64,000 bases of DNA from Tannerellaceae bacterium (GCA_021201295.1 JAJQFE010000023.1:124001-188000); one strand, 5' to 3'; counted from the stretch's first letter, positions 8,146 through 18,880 are shown. Numbers and translations: made by a program. The notes: a model not told the origin generated them from the letters alone.

Positions 8146-10150
8146 TCCGGGTGTGATACATGATCTTTAATCTTTCTACAAATACCTCTTTGATCTTTTC
8201 CACATCCCGGTAGGTCAAAGGGGCATTTTTCATGAGTCCGTCTGCGATCTGTGAATCAATGATTCCGTTAACCAGTTTCCGTATGCTTTCTTCCGTATGT
8301 TCTTTTAAACTACGGGAAGCCGCTTCTACGGCATCTGCCATCATCAGGATGGCTGTTTCCTTGGAAAATGGATTGGGGCCGGGATAAGTAAATTTAGCTT
8401 CATCGATTTCCATTTCCGGATGTTGGTTCTTCCACATATTATAGAAATATTTGGTTTTCCCGTTTCCATGGTGAGTCCGGATGAAATGAATAATTTGTTT
8501 GGGTAGTTTTGCCTTTTCTGCCAGTTTGATTCCTTCGTGTACATGGTTAATAATAATTTGTGCACTTTCCTCTAATGCGAGCTGGTCATGTGGGTTTACG
8601 CTTTTCTGGTTTTCAGTAAAAAATACGGGATTACTCATTTTCCCTATATCATGGAAGAGGGTCCCTGTACGGGCTAACTGAGCATTTGCTCCAATCCGGG
8701 TGGCTGCATCATAGGCTAAAATAGAGACCTGCATCGAGTGCTGGAATGTTCCGGGTGCTACTTCTGACAATTTCTTTAATAAGGGTGTATTGATATTGGA
8801 TAATTCTATCAGGGTGATGCTGGATACATATCCGAACGCTTTTTCCAGCATATAGACCAGAATATACGTAAACATCAGCAGGATAAAGTTAATACTGAAG
8901 TACAGAAACATCATCCAGTTTATTTTATTCAGATCTGCTTCTGTAAAGATCGTGATGCTGAGGTAACAGATGGAATAAGAGATGAAAATATAAATCGCAC
9001 ACCGGATCAGGTCAGACCGTTCCGTCAGGTCTCTCAGGCTAAACATTACTACCATCCCTGCCACTATCTGCATGATCAGGAACTCATGGGGGAAAGGCAC
9101 AATAAGCGAACAGATTAAGGTAATAACCAGATGGGTGAACAAAGAGGTTCGTGAGTCTATAAAGACACGGACAATGATCGGGATCATTGTGTAAGGAATA
9201 ATATACACATTGAACAGCGAATAGGAAACACACAGTTCTGTAATGATGCAACTGACTAAAATACACAGTAACAGGAAGAGTGTATTTTTCCTACTCCTGA
9301 GCATATAAGGCCGGAAAGATTTCAGGTACAGCCAGAAACAGAACAGTAGTCCGGCTATGAGTATAAACTGGCCGGCTAACACCAACCTTTCTTTCCGGAC
9401 TCCTCCGGATTTGGTTTCATGCTGTATTTTTAGAGACCGCAGCACATTATAGGTATGGTGATCAATAATTTCCCCCCGGTCTACAATTCTTTCCCCGGCC
9501 TGTACCATACCATTGGCTACGGACACACTCTGGAGCATATCCTCCCGGATCCTGTCTGACATTTCCTTATCGTAGGAAAGATTTTCTGTCAGGTAAAGAT
9601 TGATATTACATGCCTGTAAAACATTTTTATCCAGATGGGAAGGCGCATTGTTTATAATAAACTCGTAAGCAGTTCTTACGGTAAAGAAGTCACTCAGATA
9701 TCGTCGCTGTGCCACATTCTTTTCGACGACATTGACCTGTTTGTAATCATTTTTATTCAGCTCTTCAAAATCCAGGGGAGAGATGATCCCGTTTTTGTAC
9801 ATTTTCACTAAGCTGCTTTCTATATATTGCATATAGGCAGGGGTGATCCGGGGATTGGTGTTCCGGGTGTAATCTTCCCGTAATTTGTCTATCTGGGTAA
9901 CTTCTTCTGTCAGATCTAATCTGTAATAGGGTTCAAAGGTGTTAAGGACGCTATCCCGTTCTGCTTTTACTTCTTCATCGGTTTTGAAAATAGGAAAGTC
10001 ACTCGATGCCATTAACAACCCATATCTCCAGGGTTTTCCTTCACTGAATTGATAGCGGAATTTCCCTTCCAGGGGGAAAAAGTAAGCGATCAGTCCTGCA
10101 ACTATTATGAAGTATAAAATAGCCGATATATTTATTTTCTTATTTTTCAT
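8120..10150 (-). CDS. 7TM-HD domain phosphohydrolase (PgpH family, likely c-di-AMP phosphodiesterase)
   Basis: 676 residues. One N-terminal membrane segment (about 8-25), an extracellular 7TMR-HDED domain (about 45-250), seven membrane helices (about 255-440), and a cytoplasmic HD domain with HSMQVSILAYDAA (His), TGTLFHDIGKM (HD pair), INHVHEGI and RTHHGNGK. Members of this family (PgpH) hydrolyse cyclic di-AMP; the external domain senses an unknown signal. Full length and intact. It is divergent from gltX across a 196-bp gap and its 3' end overlaps the phosphatase gene tail to tail. Confidence 0.93.
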   Translation of the reverse strand: MKNKKINISAILYFIIVAGLIAYFFPLEGKFRYQFSEGKPWRYGLLMASSDFPIFKTDEEVKAERDSVLNTFEPYYRLDLTEEVTQIDKLREDYTRNTNPRITPAYMQYIESSLVKMYKNGIISPLDFEELNKNDYKQVNVVEKNVAQRRYLSDFFTVRTAYEFIINNAPSHLDKNVLQACNINLYLTENLSYDKEMSDRIREDMLQSVSVANGMVQAGERIVDRGEIIDHHTYNVLRSLKIQHETKSGGVRKERLVLAGQFILIAGLLFCFWLYLKSFRPYMLRSRKNTLFLLLCILVSCIITELCVSYSLFNVYIIPYTMIPIIVRVFIDSRTSLFTHLVITLICSLIVPFPHEFLIMQIVAGMVVMFSLRDLTERSDLIRCAIYIFISYSICYLSITIFTEADLNKINWMMFLYFSINFILLMFTYILVYMLEKAFGYVSSITLIELSNINTPLLKKLSEVAPGTFQHSMQVSILAYDAATRIGANAQLARTGTLFHDIGKMSNPVFFTENQKSVNPHDQLALEESAQIIINHVHEGIKLAEKAKLPKQIIHFIRTHHGNGKTKYFYNMWKNQHPEMEIDEAKFTYPGPNPFSKETAILMMADAVEAASRSLKEHTEESIRKLVNGIIDSQIADGLMKNAPLTYRDVEKIKEVFVERLKIMYHTRISYPKLKK

Positions 10151-10290
10151 ATGAATAAAAAAATTATGTATCGTGGCAGAGAACCGGCATCACCTATTGT
10201 TTTTCGTTGGCAAATCCTGCCTGTTGTGTTGCCTGTCTCTTAGCACCTCCCTACTCTTGTTGGAATAGAAGCGAAATGTACAGAAAAAAG

Positions 10291-10321
10291 TTTAGTATGA
10301 AAAAAAATTAGCCTACTTTTG
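10291..10321 (+). promoter_or_regulatory. gltX promoter
   Basis: TTTA (10291-10294), 19 nt, TACTTTTG (10314-10321); the -7 box is 25 nt before the ATG. Confidence 0.65.
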
Positions 10322-10346
10322 CTGCATTATTAGAATAAAGAAGGTT

Positions 10347-11864
10347 ATGACTCAAAGAAAAGTAAGGGTTCGTTTCGCGCCAAGCCCTACTGGCCCTTTG
10401 CACATCGGTGGTGTGCGTACTGCATTATATAATTATTTATTTGCCAGACAACATAATGGAGATATGATCCTGCGGATCGAAGATACGGATTCGCAACGGT
10501 TTGTGCCGGGTGCTGAGCAATATATTATTGATTCGTTGAATTGGGTAGGTATCCGGTTTGATGAAGGAGTCAGTTTCGGGGGACAATATGGTCCTTACCG
10601 GCAAAGTGAAAGAAAAGAGATTTATAAGAAATATGTAGACCAGCTTCTGCACGACGGATTAGCGTATATCGCGTTTGATACTCCGGAAGAGCTGGAACGC
10701 AAACGGGGAGAGATTGCCAATTTCCAGTATGATGCTTCTACCCGGATGCAGATGCGGAATTCGCTGGTTCTGCCGGCAGAGGAAGTGAAACAACTCATGG
10801 AGGAAGGTCATACCTATGTGGTGCGTATTAAAATAGAACCAAACGAAGATATCCATGTGGAAGATCTGATCCGCGGAGATGTGGTGATCAATTCTTCTGT
10901 TCTGGATGATAAAGTATTATATAAATCTGCTGACGGATTGCCCACTTACCATCTGGCCAATATTGTGGATGACCATTTAATGGAAGTCTCCCATGTGATC
11001 CGTGGAGAGGAATGGCTTCCGAGTGCACCTTTGCATGTATTGTTATACCGGTACCTGGGTTGGGCAGATACGATGCCACAATTTGCCCACTTACCTTTAT
11101 TGCTTAAACCGGAAGGAAATGGCAAATTAAGTAAACGGGATGGTGACCGTTTGGGATTTCCGGTATTCCCTTTAGAGTGGCAGGATCCGAAATCAGGAGA
11201 TATTTCGTCAGGATACCGGGAAAGCGGTTACCTGCCGGAAGCAGTCGTGAATTTCCTGGCCCTGTTAGGGTGGAATCCGAGAAATGACCAGGAAATACTT
11301 AGTCTGGAAGAGATGATCCGTTCTTTTGATCTGTCCCATTGTAGTAAGAGCGGAGCCAAATTTGATTATGAAAAAGGGAAATGGTTCAATCACCAATATA
11401 TCCAGTTAAAAGATAACCAGGCGTTAGCAGAACTTTTTGTTCCGGTATTAAAAAAGCATGGTGTAGAAACCGGCCTTTCCTATGTAGAAAAGATCGTAGG
11501 GCTGATGAAAGAGCGGGTTAACTTTGTGGAGGAGTTATGGGATCAGAGTTCCTTCTTTTTTGTGGCTCCGAACCGGTATGATGAAAAGACTGTGAAAAAA
11601 CGCTGGAAACCGGAATCTGCTTCTCAGTTAGCCGAGCTGATAGAGGTGTTATCCGGTTGTGAACCTTTTGATGTGGAACAGACGGAAGAAACCATGAAAT
11701 CCTGGATCGAATCGAAAGGGTATCATTTAGGGAATATCATGAATGCTGTCCGGCTGGCCTTGGTAGGTGCTCCTAAAGGGCCTCATATTTTTACTATTAC
11801 AGAAGCATTAGGAAAACAGGAGACAATCAGCCGTCTCCGGAAGGCTATCGATTTACTACAGTAA
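10347..11864 (+). CDS. gltX: Glutamyl-tRNA synthetase
   Basis: 505 residues, class I aminoacyl-tRNA synthetase charging tRNA(Glu). The HIGH signature is [19 protein letters not shown] (about residues 12-30) and the KMSKS loop is KLSKRDGDR (about 259). The remainder matches the bacterial anticodon-binding cage. waaA follows 8 nt later, so the two are probably cotranscribed. Confidence 0.98.
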   Translation: MTQRKVRVRFAPSPTGPLHIGGVRTALYNYLFARQHNGDMILRIEDTDSQRFVPGAEQYIIDSLNWVGIRFDEGVSFGGQYGPYRQSERKEIYKKYVDQLLHDGLAYIAFDTPEELERKRGEIANFQYDASTRMQMRNSLVLPAEEVKQLMEEGHTYVVRIKIEPNEDIHVEDLIRGDVVINSSVLDDKVLYKSADGLPTYHLANIVDDHLMEVSHVIRGEEWLPSAPLHVLLYRYLGWADTMPQFAHLPLLLKPEGNGKLSKRDGDRLGFPVFPLEWQDPKSGDISSGYRESGYLPEAVVNFLALLGWNPRNDQEILSLEEMIRSFDLSHCSKSGAKFDYEKGKWFNHQYIQLKDNQALAELFVPVLKKHGVETGLSYVEKIVGLMKERVNFVEELWDQSSFFFVAPNRYDEKTVKKRWKPESASQLAELIEVLSGCEPFDVEQTEETMKSWIESKGYHLGNIMNAVRLALVGAPKGPHIFTITEALGKQETISRLRKAIDLLQ

Positions 11865-11872
11865 GCAAGCGT

Positions 11873-13114
11873 ATGTATACACTGATCATACATCTGTATG
11901 CATTAGGTGTCCAACTGCTGGCTCCTTTCCATAAGAAGGCAAGGACTATGCGGTTAGGACAATGGAGGACCAATAAAATTTTGCGTGACCATATCGATCC
12001 CCATGCCAGGTATATCTGGTTTCACGCTGCTTCCCTGGGTGAGTTTGAACAAGGACGTCCGATGATCGAGAAAATAAAAGCAGAACATCCGGAATATAAG
12101 ATCCTGCTTACTTTCTTTTCTCCCTCGGGATATGAAGTGCGGAAAAATTATCCGGGAGCGGATGTGATCTGTTATCTGCCGTTTGATACTCCTTTCAGAG
12201 TCCGAAAATTCTTAACACTCGCAAACCCGGTGATGGCTATTTTCGTGAAGTATGAATTCTGGGCTAACTATCTTGCAGAACTTCATAAAAGACAAATTCC
12301 AACTTATATTATATCTGCCTTATTCCGGAGAGAACAACTCTTTTTCCGTTGGTACGGGAAGCCGTATCGGAAAGTCCTCTCTTTTTATAAACATATTTTT
12401 GTTCAGGATGTAAATTCAAAAAACATACTGGCAGCATATGGGATTGACCAGGTGAGTGTTTGTGGGGATACCCGCTTTGACCGGGTGATGGAAGTACAGC
12501 AATTAGCCCGGGTAATCCCTCCGGTAGAGATTCTGCGCCAACAGGCCGGGGCTAATCAGCAGAAAGTAGTGATTGCCGGTAGTTCCTGGCCGCCGGATGA
12601 TGAGATCCTTATCACGTATTTTAACGAACATCCGGAAATTCGGTTAGTCATTGCTCCTCATGAGATTAGCCGGGAGCATCTGTTATATATCCAGTCTTTA
12701 TTAACATGTCCTTTCGTTCTCCTTTCGGAAGCAGATGAAACGAATATGCAAACCTGTGATTGTCTGATCGTGGATGGGTTTGGGCTACTCTCTTCTATTT
12801 ACCGATATGGTGATATCGCTTATATCGGGGGTGGATTTGGTGCTGGTATACATAATATCCTGGAAGCGGCTGTATATGGTATACCGGTAGTCTTTGGCCC
12901 TAAATATCAGAAGTTTAAAGAGGCAAAAGACCTGATTCGTGAAGGAGGAGGATTCTCCGTACAAGGGCAGAAGTCTTTCAACACTCAAATGGATACATTG
13001 ATTAAAGATCCTGACTATTTGAAAAGATCTGGTAAAGTTGCCGGAGACTTTGTCAGTATCCATACCGGAGTTACCGCAAAGATTATGAATGCTATTTTTT
13101 CTGTCTGTAAATAA
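11873..13114 (+). CDS. waaA: 3-deoxy-D-manno-octulosonic acid (Kdo) transferase
   Basis: 413 residues, GT30 family, adds Kdo from CMP-Kdo to lipid IVA in LPS assembly at the inner membrane. The N-terminal hydrophobic anchor is followed by WFHAASLGEFEQGRPM, which holds the conserved catalytic Glu, then YEFWANY. The C-terminal half has IAGSSWPPDDEIL, the CMP-Kdo site segment IAPHEISREH, and the conserved GGGFGAGIHNILEAA...VVFGPKYQKFKEA. Directly follows gltX (8-nt gap). Confidence 0.97.
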   Translation: MYTLIIHLYALGVQLLAPFHKKARTMRLGQWRTNKILRDHIDPHARYIWFHAASLGEFEQGRPMIEKIKAEHPEYKILLTFFSPSGYEVRKNYPGADVICYLPFDTPFRVRKFLTLANPVMAIFVKYEFWANYLAELHKRQIPTYIISALFRREQLFFRWYGKPYRKVLSFYKHIFVQDVNSKNILAAYGIDQVSVCGDTRFDRVMEVQQLARVIPPVEILRQQAGANQQKVVIAGSSWPPDDEILITYFNEHPEIRLVIAPHEISREHLLYIQSLLTCPFVLLSEADETNMQTCDCLIVDGFGLLSSIYRYGDIAYIGGGFGAGIHNILEAAVYGIPVVFGPKYQKFKEAKDLIREGGGFSVQGQKSFNTQMDTLIKDPDYLKRSGKVAGDFVSIHTGVTAKIMNAIFSVCK

Positions 13115-13198
13115 TTCTACTAATATTTCGTAATATTTTGTTGTTTAGTATTTTATTTTTATATATGTTTATAGAATAACCTATAAACAGATATTACC

Positions 13199-14338
13199 AT
13201 GACAACAAAACACCTGACCATCTTTCTGCTTTTTATATGGATCTGTAGTGCCTGCCAGCAGGAAAAAACTGCTGTCAATCCGGACTTTATAGAAGTGAAT
13301 GTCGTAAAAACATATCCTGTGAAAGAATTGCATCTGGAGGATCTAGCAGAAATAGAGTATGTTTTACCTGAACTGCATAATGACTTTCTTTATAGAGGGG
13401 TCCCTCGTTTGATAACGGACGATTATCTGTTTTTTCAGGAAGAAGAATTACTGGTTTTTGACCGGAAAGGAAAACCTCTTCATAAAATGAACCGCGGGGG
13501 AGAGGGGCCTGAAGAATTTATATATGTTTTTGGTATATTGTATGATCCGGAGGTGGATGAGTTGTATATTAGTACAGTGGAAAAAATCCAGGTTTATTCA
13601 GTAACCGGGGAATATAAAAGGTTGATTCCTCTTAAAGAAGGGGCATTTATTTCCAATATGCATATATTTGATGAGAAACATCTGATTTGCTATGATAATT
13701 ATGAATATTATTCTGCTCCTTTCTTCTTATTATCCCGGGAAGATGGCCGGATCACAGAAGAAATAGATATCCGTTATGAGACGAAACTGCAGATGTTCAG
13801 TCAACGGACGAAAGGAGAAATGGTTTATACGTATACAGGCCCTCAGGAACATATTGTAAAGGCAAAAGATGGATTCCTTCTGACGGAACATTCCATAGAT
13901 ACCGTTTATTTATATACCTTCGGGAAAGAACTTATCCCGGTCCTGACACGCACACCTCCCATCGCTACTCAACAACCCTATATCTATTTGAATAGTTACC
14001 AGGAATCGCTGGATTATCTTTTTATGACCACTATTAATGCTGAATTTAGCTGGGAGACTACCGAAGGATTTTTTCCAACCAATCTATTGATCGATAAAAA
14101 AGATGGCAAGATCTATGAACAAAAGATTAAGCTGAAGGACTATGCAGGAAAAGAGATTGCCTTGTCGCCTGGATTGCCGGATCGGGTGACCGGATTTATG
14201 ACTGGTATGTTTTTTCTCAGTGCGGATGAGCTTTTAGAGGCGTTGGAAGCGGGTAAACTGAGCGGCCGTTTACAGGAAATCACCTCGCAAATGGAGGAGG
14301 AATCCAATATGTTACTGTTATTGTACCAGTTTAAGTGA
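13199..14338 (+). CDS. 6-bladed beta-propeller lipoprotein
   Basis: 379 residues. A lipoprotein signal (IWICSAC lipobox, lipidated Cys at about 19) precedes the Bacteroidales 6-bladed-propeller family start (IEVNVVKTYPVKELHLEDLAE). NRGGEGPEEFIYV is a characteristic first-blade motif (G-x-GPxEF). These proteins are surface or periplasmic lipoproteins of unknown ligand. The gene stands alone and ends at a bidirectional terminator. Confidence 0.85.
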   Translation: MTTKHLTIFLLFIWICSACQQEKTAVNPDFIEVNVVKTYPVKELHLEDLAEIEYVLPELHNDFLYRGVPRLITDDYLFFQEEELLVFDRKGKPLHKMNRGGEGPEEFIYVFGILYDPEVDELYISTVEKIQVYSVTGEYKRLIPLKEGAFISNMHIFDEKHLICYDNYEYYSAPFFLLSREDGRITEEIDIRYETKLQMFSQRTKGEMVYTYTGPQEHIVKAKDGFLLTEHSIDTVYLYTFGKELIPVLTRTPPIATQQPYIYLNSYQESLDYLFMTTINAEFSWETTEGFFPTNLLIDKKDGKIYEQKIKLKDYAGKEIALSPGLPDRVTGFMTGMFFLSADELLEALEAGKLSGRLQEITSQMEEESNMLLLLYQFK

Positions 14339-14408
14339 AGAGTCTATTTGGAGCATTAGCACTGTTCTCTGTTTATGAAGAAGATGCCCGTCTGTCTTCA
14401 TACAAGTG

Positions 14409-14440
14409 ACTCCGGTGAATGTATATCCGTTCACCGGAGT
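14409..14440. terminator. Bidirectional terminator
   Basis: ACTCCGGTGAA (14409-14419) pairs perfectly with TTCACCGGAGT (14430-14440) and is followed by TTTAATTT. It lies between the convergent propeller lipoprotein and the broken C1 peptidase. Confidence 0.85.
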
Positions 14441-14462
14441 TTTAATTTGGTAGAGATGCTTT

Positions 14463-15864
14463 TTATTCTTCATCGGCGAACATGGGGTCCCAGGCAGGAA
14501 GACGAACGGGTTCCTGTTCGAGGATTTCCAGTACTTTCTCGGTAGCATATTTTTTCTCCACTACCAGACGGAACATATATTCATTAAACCATTCATCCGT
14601 TATGATCAGGTGGCCATTATTAGCACCAGGTCCCCAACTGTTCTCCACCATCCATTTCTTCGGATGATGGTTCCGGTCCAGGTCTACTGCCATCAGTGTC
14701 ATCGCATGGGAGGAACCACTGCTGAATGTCTGGATATGTTGCTTTTTATCCATGCCAAAGGTAGTCCCCATCAACGATTCATAGTCATAGAAATGGGTAT
14801 CTAACAGACCCCGATCCCTGTTGAAATATTTGCCTACATCACAGAAAAAGTACATCATGGTGCTGTCCATGATAGAGTAGACCGCCATTTCTTTAATCTC
14901 CTCTACAGGCAGGTTCACATACGTCCAATTTTTTCCATCGTACACGTGGCGGTCGAAATCGATTTCATACAGTTTGTAATATTCCCGGCTTGGATCATTC
15001 ATAAGCATCACATAATTATCCGTCAGATCTTCACCGATATATTCCTGATAGAATGATTGTGGAGTGTATTCTTTGGTGTGTACCGGATTCCCTTTATTAT
15101 CTTTTAAGGTCTAGGTAAACTTCGCAGGAGGTTCTCCTATGGTTAACACTAACATCCGGTAGATCGTGACCAACATAGCAGTTTTGCTTTTCTCCAACTC
15201 CTCTACTTTTTTCCCTTTGGCAGCCATCTCCCTTAATTCCAGACCATATTCTTTTAATTTGAGAGAAATGAGATTAGCCATCTGGCGTGTATTTTCGCTG
15301 CTATAGGTTTCCGACATGACTTCTGCCGGAACAACTCCATATTTCATCAGGATATCCGCGACTCCGGTAAATTGTCCACCATCACTTAGCGGATTCTGGA
15401 ATAACCATTCCACCGTTTGATCCTCCATCGGTTTTTCCCGGGTGTCCATAATCCCCTGTAAAAAGAGATTGGCTTTTTCCAGTTGGTCCCAGAAAAAAAG
15501 GATAGCTATGGGATAACTGAAAATCTTTCAGGTTATATTTTGCAATTACTTTGGCCCGTAATACATTTTGCCCCGTAAACAGCCAGCAACGTCCGGATGA
15601 TTTCTGGTTCGTTATTCCCTTGCTATGTACCCGGTGGGAAAAATGCGTATCGAAGTTATTTTTATTCTCCCGGCTGACTGCCAGTTTGTTGATGTCATTA
15701 TTGCTGATGGCATTCTGAATGGCTTTATCAGCCGCATTACCTTCATAACTTTTCTGTATTTCCTGTAACATAGCGGGAGAGATCCCTCCGGCAGACTGTT
15801 GGCCGTAAGTGGCCATACAAAGCCCCAGGCTACATAGCCCGATCCATAATTGAATTGTTTTCAT
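14463..15864 (-). pseudogene. C1-family aminopeptidase (bleomycin hydrolase type), one frameshift and one nonsense codon
   Basis: Three pieces of one secreted cysteine aminopeptidase. The first (15864 to about 15500) has a signal peptide ending TYGQ and the catalytic Cys in SSGRCWLF. A seven-A run at 15493-15499 (plus strand) shifts the frame; with six bases it would read YPFFWDQLEK. The second piece (15449-15111) ends at an in-frame TAG (15111-15113) where TGG would give the family-typical KFTW. The third piece, same frame, runs to 14463 and contains the catalytic His (SSHAMTLMAVD) and Asn (VENSWG). All catalytic residues survive, so the decay is recent. Two unlike lesions make a pure sequencing artefact unlikely. 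Confidence 0.9.
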
Positions 15865-15890
15865 ATAATTTAAGTGGGTGTTAGTTTGTA

Positions 15891-15898
15891 CAAAGTTA
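15891..15898 (-). promoter_or_regulatory. -7 element for the C1 peptidase gene
   Basis: The minus strand reads TAACTTTG, matching TAnnTTTG, 27 nt upstream of the ATG at 15864. Confidence 0.55.
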
Positions 15899-15964
15899 AC
15901 TGTTTTTCATTCGCAGGAAAGTTAAATATCTTGTAGATTCTTCCGGCCGAAGCGTCAGATCAGT

Positions 15965-15994
15965 TAAAAAAGTCTGCCTTTTCAGGGCAGACTT
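15965..15994 (-). terminator. Terminator of the CBM9-like gene
   Basis: AAGTCTGCC (15970-15978) and GGCAGACTT (15986-15994) form a 9-bp stem; on the minus strand it is followed by a T-run (plus-strand A residues 15965-15970). Confidence 0.85.
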
Positions 15995-16039
15995 CCGTAT
16001 AAGTATTAATATTTGTTTTTAATAGCAGCAGGCAGGAAA

Positions 16040-17158
16040 TTAGTCCGCTGTCCAGATCTTTCCATCTTCACGGATATGCCCGGTTTTTCCATCCGGTGCC
16101 TGGAGGGTCATTTCATACATGGAAAGCGTAGGATACAGCGCCAGGCTTGCTATCTCCGCAGGGGAGGCAATCTCCTGGGGAGACAGGTCAGAAAGTTCCG
16201 TCGCATACTGTCCGGTTTGTGCTTTGAAGGTATGCTGGCGATAATAGAGGTTACGGAGAATCTGTTTCGTTTTTTCTTCCGGATAGTGAATGAAAAAGTC
16301 TTCTCCTGTTCCGGCATAAACATCCGAGAACTGGACCATTCCCCAGTATTCCGGCATATGGATACTGACTATGCCCATAGGCGCCCATAACCAATAGTCC
16401 GGTTGAGGAGACGTGTGAGCATCTGCAGGAACTTTTATGTAATTCCCCTCTTTTATTTCTGTCTGCCATTGTACCCGGGATAGGTTCATCCGGATCTGTT
16501 CCCCGGCTTCCGGTTTTTGTTTATTACCCACTACCTGGTAGAGGGAACGCCAGGGAAAGAAAACCTCTACACTCCAGAAATGATCCGTATCATCCGGGTT
16601 GTTAAGCGTTCCCTCTATATAGACTGCGGATTCCATGCCTGCGAATTCCCAGTCACTAAGTGCCAGACCACCCGGATCTCTGTAAGGTTTGCTCATCAAC
16701 AGATCCTATTCGGTACCCAACGCATTGATCTAATATTCGAAATAGCTATGGGTATCATTCGTAGGGTTCAGGAAGATCTCCAAGGCGTTATCCATATAGA
16801 CCGCAGCATCATGTTCCGTAATCGTTGCCCATATATGAGGCTCTTCCATAACAACCGCCACATAAAGACCCAGTTCGTCATGTACCATTTTGGCACGGGT
16901 CCGCCGATAAGGTTCAGTTCCTTCTTCGCCGGTGATATCCACAAAGAAAGGCGTCCAGGGAACCTGGTCCCATTCTTCAGGCGAGAGTTTTCCGTCTATC
17001 CGGATAGGCGCAAGTGCTTTATAACAAATATAGGTAGGAGGATGGAAAGTAACCGGCGGACTGAAACGGACCTCCACCCCGGGAGATGGAGTGGTCTGAT
17101 GACAGGAGCAAACGGTGATCATCAGACCGGCCAGTACAACAAAAGAGTGTTTATTCAT
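16040..17158 (-). pseudogene. CBM9-like carbohydrate-binding lipoprotein with two in-frame TAG codons
   Basis: About 372 codons. Lipoprotein signal with VCSC lipobox; family start APIRIDGKLSPEEWDQVPW, typical of carbohydrate-binding family 9-like proteins. The frame is interrupted by TAG at 16730-16732 and again by TAG at 16706-16708, eight codons apart, then stays open to 16040 with DPGGLALSDWEFAGME. Family context suggests Glu and Trp at these sites (YFEYEINALGTEWD), so GAG-to-TAG and TGG-to-TAG changes are likely. No frameshift is needed. The C-terminal half retains the canonical VEVFFPWRSL strand. Function would be glycan binding at the cell surface. Confidence 0.85.
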
Positions 17159-17195
17159 ACGACATGTGTTATAGATAAAAGGTGTTATGTGTAGC

Positions 17196-18347
17196 TTATT
17201 CTTTTCCTATCAGTTGCAAAGCCGCTTCCAACCAGATATGGATATCGTCCGGATAGTATTGCTCCGTCCTGGTTTCACTTCTTTTGTGTCCTAACCGGAC
17301 TACTACGGCATTTTTCTCTGGAATTGCGAAGACATATTGTCCTAATATCCCTCTCAGGTAGTGGACAGGCAGTCCCTGGTAGGAAAGATACCAGAACTGG
17401 TGGCCATAATACCGGTTAGGTTCTTCCGTATACTCATAGCGTAAGGTCGTATCCGGTGTCATAGCCTGCCGGATATAAAGAGGCGAAACTACCTGTTGCC
17501 CCTTCCAGTAGCCTTCGTTTAAAATCAATTGTCCGAAACGGGCGAAGTCCCGGGCATTGCTGTTGAAACAACAATATGCCTTTTCCATCCCTCCTTTTTT
17601 GTCCAGGCTCCACAGGGCATGTTCTTCGGCTCCCATGGGTGTCCACAGTTTCCGGGAAACATACGAGCTGACAGATTCTCCCGTCGCTTTTTCCAATACA
17701 TAGGCCAGTAGCTGGGTGACTCCGCTCTGGTACATAAACCGTTTCCCCGGCTCTTCGACCTCTTTCATCTGAAAGGTCACTTTTTGCAGGTCATTCCCAT
17801 AATATAACCGGGTAACCGGAGAAAAAGGAGAGGTATAGGCCTCTTCAAAATCAACCCCTGCACTCATCGTTAAAAGATGGCGGATGGTCAACGGAGTCGT
17901 ACCATAGCCCGGGAATTCCGGAAAGAAATCACTGACCGGCTGATCTACATTCCGGATAAAGCCGTCATCAATCGCACAACCGATCCCTAAAGCTACGATG
18001 CTTTTAGCCATAGAAAAAGAGTTGCTGTGAGCGTCCGGAGAGTAATCCTCCCAGTATTGTTCAAACAGTAATTCTCCATCTTTAATGATCAGAAAGGCTA
18101 CAGTGCCATACTCCGCAAATCCAGGCAGGAACTCTTCAGGTATGGACCCCTGGTTGTACTGAGAGGAGAGGGGCCATGGCACAGGTGACTCCGCTTTTAC
18201 TATCCTGTTTTCAAAAATAGGATATTGGTCAATTTGGGGCTGTAAATGGACCAATGCCCTTCGCAGATAATAGTTAGAGGGCCACCAGAGATAGATCCCT
18301 GCACACCCTGCTATAAGTAGTAGGATGATCCCTACGGCCTTTTTCAT
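17196..18347 (-). CDS. Serine hydrolase, beta-lactamase class C/penicillin-binding fold
   Basis: 383 residues. An N-terminal membrane anchor or signal (AVGIILLLIAGCAGIYLW) precedes the catalytic domain. The SxxK motif is SMAKS (about residue 135) and the Tyr motif is MYQSG. ESVSSYVSRKLWTPMGAEEH is the usual helical segment between motifs. The family includes esterases and D-aminopeptidases; the actual substrate cannot be told. Its start ATG overlaps the stop of the gamma-carbonic-anhydrase gene by 4 bp (ATGA), so the two are translationally coupled. Confidence 0.85.
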   Translation of the reverse strand: MKKAVGIILLLIAGCAGIYLWWPSNYYLRRALVHLQPQIDQYPIFENRIVKAESPVPWPLSSQYNQGSIPEEFLPGFAEYGTVAFLIIKDGELLFEQYWEDYSPDAHSNSFSMAKSIVALGIGCAIDDGFIRNVDQPVSDFFPEFPGYGTTPLTIRHLLTMSAGVDFEEAYTSPFSPVTRLYYGNDLQKVTFQMKEVEEPGKRFMYQSGVTQLLAYVLEKATGESVSSYVSRKLWTPMGAEEHALWSLDKKGGMEKAYCCFNSNARDFARFGQLILNEGYWKGQQVVSPLYIRQAMTPDTTLRYEYTEEPNRYYGHQFWYLSYQGLPVHYLRGILGQYVFAIPEKNAVVVRLGHKRSETRTEQYYPDDIHIWLEAALQLIGKE

Positions 18348-18874
18348 ACCTGGTTCCCTTCTTCCGTATACCAGGAGGCATACATATGGTAATTCGTGGC
18401 AATTTTCTGATTAATCTCTTTCGCCTGTTCCGGGTCTACTTTTTTCACAAATCGGGCAGGTACTCCTGCATATATACTGCCTGCTTCTACCCGGGTTTTT
18501 GCTAATACGACCGAACCGGCCGCAACAATCGCTCCTTCACCGATCACTGCATCATCTAAAACGACGGAGCCCATGCCAATCAGCGCTCCGTTTTCAATTT
18601 TAGCTCCATGAATCGTGACGTTGTGCCCTATGGAAACATGGTCGCCTATTTCGATAGTGAATTTTTGGTAAAGGGTATGTAGTACGGAACCATCCTGAAT
18701 ATTCACCCCATTTCCAATCCGGATGGAGTTTACGTCGCCACGGAGGATGGTACCATACCATATGCTGCATCCTTCACCTATGACTACATCTCCTATGATC
18801 GTAGCATTTTCAGCCAGGAATGTATCTTTTCCTATTTCAGGAGTGAATCCTCTTACTGATTTAATGAGTGCCAT
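18344..18874 (-). CDS. Gamma-carbonic-anhydrase-like hexapeptide-repeat protein
   Basis: 176 residues of left-handed beta-helix built from hexapeptide repeats. Metal-ligand His residues are in VSIGHNVTIHGAKI. The opening FLAENATIIGDVVIGEGCSIWYG is the YrdA/gamma-CA family signature. It may hydrate CO2 or act as an acyltransferase-like scaffold; many bacterial members show no measured activity. It lies between pepP (6-bp gap) and the serine hydrolase in one operon. Confidence 0.92.
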   Translation of the reverse strand: MALIKSVRGFTPEIGKDTFLAENATIIGDVVIGEGCSIWYGTILRGDVNSIRIGNGVNIQDGSVLHTLYQKFTIEIGDHVSIGHNVTIHGAKIENGALIGMGSVVLDDAVIGEGAIVAAGSVVLAKTRVEAGSIYAGVPARFVKKVDPEQAKEINQKIATNYHMYASWYTEEGNQV

Positions 18875-18880
18875 AATTTT

